Below are positions 9,701-15,351 of a DNA stretch of 30,797 nucleotides, in pieces. A program made the position numbers and the translations under genes. Source of the stretch: an uncultured Eubacteriales bacterium (lineage in GTDB: Bacteria > Bacillota > Clostridia > Lachnospirales > Lachnospiraceae); assembly GCA_900548855.1 (NCBI GenBank), contig URMF01000039.1, forward strand, positions 1-30,797, given 5' to 3'. Below the pieces are notes generated by a model. That model was not told where the DNA came from and did no database searches. It saw only the letters and a program-made list of their open reading frames with translations. The number at the start of each line of letters is the position of its first letter. Position 1 is the first letter of the stretch.

Positions 9701-11975
9701 ACTGGATTTGCGGCATTTGGAGAACTATATGCAGGTTGATTTGGATAAGAGAACGGTTGATACGGAGTCCAAATTTTATCAGGCAGGAAAAGAATTTTAT
9801 CAGAAGATTGTAGATACAATTCTGGATGTAGAGTTAAAGCGTGGCGATTCTGCAACTGTATTTTCTGAAGCAGTAAAGCAGATTACCTGTGTCTATGGAT
9901 TAAATCGGTTAATGGCTATATTAACAGCACTTGGGAGGGATACCTTAGACCGTAGTACCTATTATTACTGGAGTTCGGATACCGGGAAAAGGGGATGCTT
10001 AAGCCATTTGTTACAGGTGTGCCATCCTTTGGCAGAGGATACAGCAGAGCAGCTTGCCAGAGAAATCAAGCAGAAAAAGATTTCTAAGGAGCGTCTGATT
10101 GAAACTGCAATGTATGCGCCGCAATGGCTGGATTTGGTGCAGGAATATCTAGGATGTGATGGATTTAAAAGTGGCTGTTATTATTTCATGGCGCACATGA
10201 ACGAACGCTTTGACGATAAGAAAAAAGCGATGATTGCAAAGTATACGCCTCTTACTCCGGAAGAATTGAATGCCGGTTGTTTTGATGTGGACTGGTTCTT
10301 TGAAGCATACGAAAAACTGGGTGAGGATATGTTCTCGAAGCTTTACAAGGCAGCAAAATATATCTCCGATGGTAATAAGCATGCCCGCGCCAGAAAGTAT
10401 GCAGATGCTGCCTTGGGAAAGGTAACAAGGGAAGAATTGGAGCAGACCATAGACGAAAAGAGAAACAAAGATTTGCTGATGAGTTATGGTATCCTGCCAG
10501 TGGTGGATGAGGCAGACCAGTTACACCGCTACGAATACTTACAGGAGTTTCTGAAGGAAAGTAAGCAGTTTGGTGCACAGCGCCGGGCAAGTGAGGCAAA
10601 ATGTGTGGAGGTTGCACTGAAAAATCTGGCAACCACAGCAGGGTATGCAGACGATTTGAGATTAATTCTTGCTATGGAGACCGCATTGGTTACTTCAAAT
10701 GCAGATTATTTTGAAGGCGTTAGGATTGGTGAGTATGAATGTAAGATTATAGTCAATGCACAGGGCAAGGCGGAGCTCTGTATTCAGAAGGCAGGTAAGA
10801 AGTTGAAATCGGTACCGGCAGCTATAAAGAAGGATGAAGCATATTTGGCAATTAGGGAGTTTGCGACGAAGCTGAAAAATCAGTATTCCCGGTGTGTACA
10901 GATGTTTGAACGGGCAATGGAGGAGCGGGAATACTATACCTATGGCGAACTGCAGAAGCTGTGCAGGAATCCGGTGACAAAGGCAATTCTTACGAATCTG
11001 GTTTATGTGATTCCCGGTGTGGAGGATGAAACGAATGCAGTTTCTGATATGGAGCAGGAAGCGGACATGATTGCTGGTATACGACTCGGAGTATTATCAG
11101 AAACCGGAGAAGGAATGAAAGATGTACAGGGACATGGAATCTCACTGGAAGCAAATCAAAAGCTTCGTGTAGCACACCCGTATGACCTATATCGGACAGG
11201 ATGCTGGGCAGAGTATCAGAAGCTGTTCTTCACACGGCAGCAGGAGACAGGCAGAAAGCAGCCGTTTAAGCAGGTATTCCGCGAACTTTATGTGAAGCTT
11301 CCGGAAGAGGCAGAAGCAGATAAGTCCAGAATGTTTGCCGGAAATCAAATTCAGCCGGCAAAGACGGTAGCGGCTTTGAAGAACCGGCGCTGGGTTGCAG
11401 ACTATGAGAACGGATTGCAGAAGATTTATTATAAGGAAAATATTATTGCCACCATTTATGCAATGGCGGATTGGTTTTCACCGGCAGATACGGAAGAACC
11501 GACCCTGGAATATGTTGTATTTTATGACAGAAAGACCTTCCGCCAGATGAAGCTTTTCGAGGTGCCGGATATTGTATATTCTGAGGTTATGCGGGATACG
11601 GATTTGGCAGTTAGTGTAGCTCACGCCGGTGGTGTGGACCCATTGACCAGTCATTCTACCATTGAGATGCGAAAGGTAATTGTACAGTTCAATTTGGAAC
11701 TCTTTAAGCTTAAGAATGTTACATTAGAAGGAAACCATGCATTTGTGAAAGGGAAGTATGCGGAATATAGCATTCATCTTGGCAGTGGTGTGATTCATCA
11801 GGTTGGCGGGCATCAGATTAACGTGCTTCCGGTGCATTCCCAGAACAGAGGCAAGATATTCCTGCCATTTATAGATGATGATCCAAAGACGGCTGAGATT
11901 ATGGCAAAGGTGTTACTGTTTGCACAGGATCAGAAAATCAAGGACCCTTACATTATGGAACAGATTGTATTTTGA
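6762..11975 (+). CDS. Giant DUF4132-domain protein (1737 aa)
   Basis: A very large cytoplasmic protein with no signal peptide or evident membrane span. The last ~180 residues fit DUF4132, the domain shared with E. coli MolR/YehI: NRRWVADYENGLQKIYY, then VPDIVYSEVMRDTDLAV, then LGSGVIHQVGGHQINVLPV and a closing LPFIDDDPKTAEIMAKVLL. The first ~400 residues may be the DUF5724 region known at the start of such proteins (from memory). The middle (about 550-1500) is mostly charged helices with spacing like HEAT/ARM solenoids; a HEAT-like stretch is visible around residues 530-640. No ATPase P-loop, protease triad or nuclease motif was seen. An AAGGGGG ribosome site precedes the ATG. It is third in a run with a nuclease-like protein and a 139-residue protein; a polyphosphate kinase follows 98 bases after its stop. 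E. coli relatives sit near MoxR-ATPase and von Willebrand-A genes, which are absent here. Function unknown; a scaffold is plausible. Confidence 0.9.
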   Translation: MEFDYQTRRKYADKCLSDWEEQHSLKRKKLSSRLSELIKDIEDLGSSSSNRAEQVEQFWEDYKGEASLSAFMKKHCKPLVELYVPKEYLEDYYDIIDQFPNYQYTTGSFRRTVRTSNLNVHIKHAFRLLYSYMAFASYQATAADYLMDRLSPEALDFKRHDNYYGRLHLACFDDILAARINAGDAQVMEAVQEAFLSENNTVIVTSDIVRGVLKSTSKELHELLAKFLIAARLQEGVRQVVCENADCGLPEAFLTILDAISQENLIRFAAVKRAIATWTGVCDVENMDRITDKVFADIQAAVQNREEAKRMTDTNDSVQIMIGLWALGFYEVEDALAVMEHIAQNGTRNQLLTISYYNRMVQDGELTRRIATQIFEQYSDDYELLAAYMPTYMEGTDYYVRESARTKDGRSYSYNDVNEEYTYKSVPVTYLFDNEEKARKHYEILKHACQSMKKRKQEYRPCIFPWYGVTLERSDFVARMSLIAYALQDQALIDEVCGMLSNVDGTYSRRQHIRMLLHDPKTEIQRQALISYIADKETYSRETAYAILSSMTLSDKEYEQLEGYLKYKTEAIRQFVIKLLEKRSDEDLQKSVERLLQSGQENMRLAGLDIIKKQCEQHPEKRERYVALVQSRMEDGDTFNEQEKVLLEEITNKGGASEILCTEGYGLYDPKVVIQLPEQRMNQKVLADYFSLSKKELDCLFRQLTAFIDEHAKDEYTNVEGETRLLGNGLEMIVRDYRLPADKQYPFPELWQEFYKTYIKTPKTFWNMYMAIEPGYDSSQIKDIQEFQAAEQEVFPVCSSVYEIPDKKYISMGFYKRNMLMRILTIIRCQQEPELPMEVAVQACLYAAALPENRKWYEKPERKDRSFWSDNTPLAFVESQKFGHLSGRVSQWKDDSEFAETFYTLYRLDEAYQFQKMQKEARKYYARQQQSNYLSMYSYIKAYTLGLIPADLVYRYAFETLGLSLAVEQLGCFMKETLTILDLRHLENYMQVDLDKRTVDTESKFYQAGKEFYQKIVDTILDVELKRGDSATVFSEAVKQITCVYGLNRLMAILTALGRDTLDRSTYYYWSSDTGKRGCLSHLLQVCHPLAEDTAEQLAREIKQKKISKERLIETAMYAPQWLDLVQEYLGCDGFKSGCYYFMAHMNERFDDKKKAMIAKYTPLTPEELNAGCFDVDWFFEAYEKLGEDMFSKLYKAAKYISDGNKHARARKYADAALGKVTREELEQTIDEKRNKDLLMSYGILPVVDEADQLHRYEYLQEFLKESKQFGAQRRASEAKCVEVALKNLATTAGYADDLRLILAMETALVTSNADYFEGVRIGEYECKIIVNAQGKAELCIQKAGKKLKSVPAAIKKDEAYLAIREFATKLKNQYSRCVQMFERAMEEREYYTYGELQKLCRNPVTKAILTNLVYVIPGVEDETNAVSDMEQEADMIAGIRLGVLSETGEGMKDVQGHGISLEANQKLRVAHPYDLYRTGCWAEYQKLFFTRQQETGRKQPFKQVFRELYVKLPEEAEADKSRMFAGNQIQPAKTVAALKNRRWVADYENGLQKIYYKENIIATIYAMADWFSPADTEEPTLEYVVFYDRKTFRQMKLFEVPDIVYSEVMRDTDLAVSVAHAGGVDPLTSHSTIEMRKVIVQFNLELFKLKNVTLEGNHAFVKGKYAEYSIHLGSGVIHQVGGHQINVLPVHSQNRGKIFLPFIDDDPKTAEIMAKVLLFAQDQKIKDPYIMEQIVF

Positions 11976-12073
11976 AAGGGGAATTTAATGTGATTGTATA
12001 TGCAAAAATACGTGGAAATGGGGAGCGGAAATAATAAAAAGGAACAGGGAGCTTACGAAAGGAGAAGGTGCTT

Positions 12074-13540
12074 ATGTTAAGAGAGTGGAACAGGCCTGAA
12101 AAACCATCGGATGAGGAAATGGAAAGGCGGCTGCAGGCGGCAAGGGCTACCCTTGCAGAAAAGCAGATAGCCGTGAAGGAGCAAAAGCTTCCGGTATTGG
12201 TATTGATAGAAGGCTGGGGAGCGGCGGGAAAGGGCAGTGTACTCGGAAAGCTTATCCGGAACATGGACCCGCGCTTTTTCAAGGTAGCGGTTATGAAAGG
12301 GTCAACGGAAGAGGAGAGGCGGAAACCGTTTTTGTACCGCCATTTTGTGAAGATTCCAGAGGCTGGAAAATTTATGTTTTTTGACGGTGGCTGGATGGGT
12401 GAAGTGACGGGGGATTATCTGCACGGAGCTTTAAAAGAAGAGAAATATAGGGAGCGCATTGTAAGTATCCGGCGGTTTGAACGTCAGCTCACCGATAACG
12501 GATATCTGGTCATGAAGTTTTTCTTCCAGATTGATGAAAAAGAACAAAGAAAGCGGCTGGATGATTTATTACAGGAAAAAAATACGAAATGGCGTGTAGG
12601 CCAGGATGATTTGTGGCAGAATAAAAATTATGACAAATGTCTTCAGGTATATGACAATTATCTTGAGGATACAAACCAGTCTACGGCTCCTTGGTATCTG
12701 ATTGATTCCAAGAGTAAGAAATGGGCAGAGCTGCAGATGCTGGAAATCCTGATAAAGGGAATTGATACGGCATTGATGAACAGCTCCCATGCAGTACCCA
12801 TTCTCCAGAATCCATTTCGTCTGAAGAGCATGCCGAAGCTGGCAGAGATTTCCCTGGATAAGACCTTGACCGAGACGGAATACCGGGAACAGTTGAAGGC
12901 ATGCCAGAACAGGCTTCGGGAGTTACATAATGAATTATACCGCAAAAAGATACCGGTTATTATTGCCTATGAGGGCTGGGATGCAGCGGGAAAGGGTGGA
13001 AATATCAAACGGATTGCAGCCGCATTAGACCCACGGGGCTATGAAGTACATCCTATAGCCAGTCCGGAGCCACATGAGAAGGCAAGGCATTATCTGTGGC
13101 GCTTCTGGAACCGGCTGCCGAAGGATGGACACATTGCAATTTTTGACCGCACATGGTATGGACGTGTCATGGTGGAACGGTTAGAGGGTTTTTGCAGTGA
13201 AAATGACTGGCAGCGCGCATACAATGAGATAAATGAATTTGAAAAGGAGCTCTCCGATTGGGGAGCAGTAGTGATTAAATTCTGGGTGCAGATTGATAAG
13301 GATACTCAGTTAGAACGCTTTACGCTTCGGCAGAATACACCGGAAAAGCAGTGGAAGATTACGGATGAGGACTGGCGGAACCGGGAAAAATGGGATTTGT
13401 ATGAGGATGCAGTGAATGAAATGCTGCAAAAAACCAGTACTTCTTTTGCACCGTGGTATGTATTGGAATCGAATGACAAAAAATATGCCAGAATAAAAGC
13501 ACTGAAAATCATGATAAAAGAGATTGAGAAAAAATTGTGA
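12074..13540 (+). CDS. pap: Polyphosphate:AMP phosphotransferase (two-domain PPK2, class II)
   Basis: Transfers phosphate from inorganic polyphosphate to AMP, giving ADP. It contains two tandem PPK2 domains. The N-terminal domain has a P-loop GWGAAGKGS (about 47-55), but its Walker-B/lid segment reads FFDGGWM (about 102-108) instead of FDRxWY, so it is probably catalytically dead. The C-terminal domain has GWDAAGKGG (about 301-309) and an intact IFDRTWYGRVMVER (about 355-368). Length (488 aa) fits class II. I take the ATG at 12074: AAAGGAG (12058-12064) is 9 bases from it but only 3 from an in-frame GTG at 12068. It lies 98 bases after the DUF4132 gene with no terminator seen between, so co-transcription is likely. 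That only the C-terminal domain is active is family knowledge (Pseudomonas class II enzyme). Confidence 0.92.
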   Translation: MLREWNRPEKPSDEEMERRLQAARATLAEKQIAVKEQKLPVLVLIEGWGAAGKGSVLGKLIRNMDPRFFKVAVMKGSTEEERRKPFLYRHFVKIPEAGKFMFFDGGWMGEVTGDYLHGALKEEKYRERIVSIRRFERQLTDNGYLVMKFFFQIDEKEQRKRLDDLLQEKNTKWRVGQDDLWQNKNYDKCLQVYDNYLEDTNQSTAPWYLIDSKSKKWAELQMLEILIKGIDTALMNSSHAVPILQNPFRLKSMPKLAEISLDKTLTETEYREQLKACQNRLRELHNELYRKKIPVIIAYEGWDAAGKGGNIKRIAAALDPRGYEVHPIASPEPHEKARHYLWRFWNRLPKDGHIAIFDRTWYGRVMVERLEGFCSENDWQRAYNEINEFEKELSDWGAVVIKFWVQIDKDTQLERFTLRQNTPEKQWKITDEDWRNREKWDLYEDAVNEMLQKTSTSFAPWYVLESNDKKYARIKALKIMIKEIEKKL

Positions 13541-13556
13541 AATTTAATTTTCTAAG

Positions 13557-13585
13557 TTGCAGCATTTATGTTAGTATGATAAAAT
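13557..13585 (+). promoter_or_regulatory. Predicted promoter for the SCP2-domain gene
   Basis: TTGCAG (13557-13562), 17-base spacer, TAAAAT (13580-13585), starting 16 bases after the stop of the phosphotransferase gene. It would give a leader of about 100 bases that contains the 12-bp palindrome at 13658-13669. Confidence 0.5.
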
Positions 13586-13657
13586 AATAGACAAATCAGT
13601 TCACGATGTTTATTATGCGATAAAATATCAATGTTGAATTGATTAAATAGTGGACAT

Positions 13658-13669
13658 TGTTAGCTAACA
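13658..13669. promoter_or_regulatory. 12-bp perfect palindrome, possible operator
   Basis: TGTTAGCTAACA is a perfect dyad directly upstream of the AAGGAGG ribosome site (13675-13681) of the SCP2-domain gene. It resembles a shortened TTAG..CTAA metal-regulator (DtxR-like) half-site pair, but the spacing is not the classical one, so no regulator is assigned. Confidence 0.35.
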
Positions 13670-13690
13670 GTATGAAGGAGGAAGCGTGCT

Positions 13691-14008
13691 ATGACTTATG
13701 AAGAGGTTTTCAACAAATTTAAAGATATGTTTAAGGATACAGATGTAAGCGATGTAAAGGAACATCTGGCATACCAGTTTAATATTACCGGTGAGGGTGC
13801 CGGGTCATTCTATGCAGAGGTAAAGGATGGCACATTATCCATTGAACCTTATGAATATTACGACAGGGATGCGTTGTTTATCTGTTCTGCAGAGAACTTA
13901 TTTAAGATTGTTACCGGGGAATTAGACCCAGTTAAGGCATTTACCTTTGGAAAATTGAAGGTAGAGGGTAACATTGACAAAGCACTTAAGATTAAAGAGT
14001 TGATATAG
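13691..14008 (+). CDS. SCP2 sterol-binding-domain protein
   Basis: A 105-residue protein that consists of one SCP2-like lipid-binding domain. The motifs seen are GAGSFYAEVKDGTLSIEP (about 37-54), a DALFICSAENLFKIVTGELDP stretch (about 59-80) and the closing AFTFGKLKVEGNIDKALKIKEL. These match the family's pattern of a D..I..S...F..I..G..DP..AF..GK...GD segment. The family binds lipids or acyl-CoAs in a hydrophobic tunnel; the bacterial ligand and role are usually unknown. The start has a strong AAGGAGG at good spacing, and the gene ends before a clear terminator at 14070. Part of its coding sequence (13918-13955) reappears at the end of the next gene, see repeats. Probably monocistronic. Confidence 0.88.
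   Translation: MTYEEVFNKFKDMFKDTDVSDVKEHLAYQFNITGEGAGSFYAEVKDGTLSIEPYEYYDRDALFICSAENLFKIVTGELDPVKAFTFGKLKVEGNIDKALKIKELI
13918..13955 (+). repeat. 38-bp direct repeat, copy A (inside SCP2 gene)
   Basis: Positions 13918-13955 match 15211-15248 at 35 of 38 bases: 10 identical, a 4-base patch with 3 differences, then 24 identical. Copy A encodes GELDPVKAFTFGK-like residues of the SCP2 protein. Both copies are in the same reading frame relative to the gene that precedes them. Confidence 0.95.
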
Positions 14009-14069
14009 TTTTAGGAGGACTATAAGTAAGTTTTCGCAGAGTAAATTTTATCTGTTTTAAAGCATGAAG

Positions 14070-14093
14070 GCTGCCGTAATTGGCAGCTTTTTT
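14070..14093 (+). terminator. Rho-independent terminator after the SCP2-domain gene
   Basis: GCTGCC (14070-14075), a 6-base loop, GGCAGC (14082-14087), then six T. It is a compact, convincing terminator about 60 bases beyond the stop codon. Confidence 0.9.
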
Positions 14094-14123
14094 GCATTTT
14101 AATTTTTACAGTACGATAAAGTA

Positions 14124-14252
14124 TGGTATAATATGAACACTTAACGAGGCAGAGCCGAGTTTAGTGAGAATATATGCCCTTGTGGTATAATATGAACACT
14201 TAATGAGGCAGAGCCGAGTTTAGTGAGAATATATGCCCTTGTGGTATAATAT
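14124..14252 (+). repeat. Tandem 59-bp promoter-bearing repeats (2 full copies plus a partial third)
   Basis: Copies at 14124-14182 and 14183-14241 differ at one base (C/T at 14145/14204), and a third copy begins at 14242 and diverges after 11 bases. Every copy starts with TGGTATAAT, an extended -10 element, so TATAAT recurs at 14127, 14186 and 14245. The first also has TTTACA (14105-14110) 16 bases upstream as a -35. Between the -10 elements each unit holds a 29-base imperfect palindrome (14138-14166 and 14197-14225, 10 of 13 positions pairing), beginning about where transcription would start. The single difference between the copies turns a C-G pair into a T(U)-G pair. The array drives the lipoprotein gene at 14333. 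The rest of 14009-14332 is the terminator at 14070 and AT-rich spacer. Confidence 0.92.
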
Positions 14253-14332
14253 AAAATCAGATGAATTGTCTTTACAATCTTTGAGGGATGTATAAATACT
14301 AAATCAGGAGAAATGCCAGAGAGGAGGAAGAA

Positions 14333-15223
14333 ATGAAATTAAAGTATGTCATATTGTTATCATATATTATGGTTTTATGCAATTTATGTGCATGTGGAAC
14401 CCCGACTGCGGCGGAGAAAACGGTTGAAACTTTAGTTGTGGAGGAGGAAACATTTGAGGCCCCAGCTATGGAGGCGGCTGTTGCAAATTATGAAATAGAA
14501 CTGATAATGACAGAAGCAGAATTGGAAAACATAGATTGGAATGAAGAAATTCATCCATACATGGAATATGATTGGCTTAGTGATAAGAATATCGAAAGAT
14601 ATTCCGATACAAGCTGGCATATGCAGCTTGCTGATTTGAATTTGGATGGGCAGAGGGAAATGCTGGTGACACTTCCAATTTATTCTGGAAAGGATTTGAC
14701 TTTTGTTTTCACTCTAGAAGATGAAAAGGTAGTTTATTGTGGGAAAATCATTGCAGGTGCGGCATATAATGATAATGATTCTTTTATAAAAACAGATGGG
14801 TATCTGCCGTCAAATTGTATTGATGTATATCAAAATGAATCCGGTGAATTGAAATATCTTAGCAGTGAGGATGATTTACATGGAACCTTTGGATATTATC
14901 AAATCTATGAAAGTATCTTTAATGGAAAAAGCATTTCCTGTAAACCGTTATCTGCAATCTATTTTTCAGAAGATTCCAACAAATATGCATATGTAATGGG
15001 AGAGTGGCAGGAAGGGGAAAGCGAAGTAAAAGATGATAAAAATTATACGGCATTTGTCCAGATGATGGAAGAGTACATGGAGGGCTATGAAAGGGTAGAT
15101 ATCTTGTTTACAGCATCAGAGTTCTATGTGCCGGGGATTGTAGATAAACTGCCTGAAGAAAAGAAGAAAATTGTCCGTAATAATATTGTGGCAGGATTTG
15201 CAAAAGTGTTGGAATTAGACTAA
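14333..15223 (+). CDS. Putative lipoprotein of unknown function
   Basis: A 296-residue protein with a lipoprotein signal peptide: charged start MKLK, hydrophobic core, and lipobox LCAC with the lipidated Cys at position 21. It should be anchored on the outer face of the membrane. After an acidic linker (about 25-60), the segment LADLNLDGQREMLV (about 99-112) resembles a Ca2+-binding DxNxDG loop as found in FG-GAP/VCBS-like extracellular repeats. The remainder has no family I recognise. An AGAGGAGG ribosome site supports the start. Expression probably comes from the tandem promoter repeats just upstream. The last three codons (ELD) and the sequence after the stop are a copy of the SCP2 gene's sequence, so the gene's 3' end appears to have been formed by a duplication or recombination. 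Confidence 0.85.
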   Translation: MKLKYVILLSYIMVLCNLCACGTPTAAEKTVETLVVEEETFEAPAMEAAVANYEIELIMTEAELENIDWNEEIHPYMEYDWLSDKNIERYSDTSWHMQLADLNLDGQREMLVTLPIYSGKDLTFVFTLEDEKVVYCGKIIAGAAYNDNDSFIKTDGYLPSNCIDVYQNESGELKYLSSEDDLHGTFGYYQIYESIFNGKSISCKPLSAIYFSEDSNKYAYVMGEWQEGESEVKDDKNYTAFVQMMEEYMEGYERVDILFTASEFYVPGIVDKLPEEKKKIVRNNIVAGFAKVLELD

Positions 15224-15248
15224 ATTAAGGCATTTACCTTTGGAAAAT
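15211..15248 (+). repeat. 38-bp direct repeat, copy B (end of lipoprotein gene)
   Basis: Second copy of the SCP2-derived 38-bp segment. In frame it reads ELD-stop-I-KAFTFGK where the SCP2 protein has ELD-P-V-KAFTFGK, so the lipoprotein's stop codon lies in the only divergent patch (15221-15224). The two copies bracket about 1.26 kb that holds the SCP2 3' end, the terminator, the promoter array and the lipoprotein gene. Confidence 0.95.
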
Positions 15249-15306
15249 GCACAAGCATGCGGCAGCTGTTAATGGCAGGCTGGACAGGCTTGTGCATTTT
15301 TTGAGT
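15244..15306 (+). terminator. Rho-independent terminator between convergent genes
   Basis: A 13-bp perfect stem (15244-15256 with 15288-15300, ending in GCTTGTGCA) around a 31-base apex, followed on the plus strand by a run of T to 15302. It ends the lipoprotein transcript and, with a four-T tract on the other strand, may also act on the gene arriving from the right. Confidence 0.85.
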
Positions 15307-15351
15307 TATTTTAAGCTTAAAAAGCAGTTATGTGGTGATGCTTTGGAAAAA

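Noticed and set aside
14013..14030. AGGAGG string shortly after the SCP2 gene stop, resembling a ribosome site
   Set aside because: No start codon follows at a usable distance and the terminator at 14070 comes next; probably chance or a remnant.
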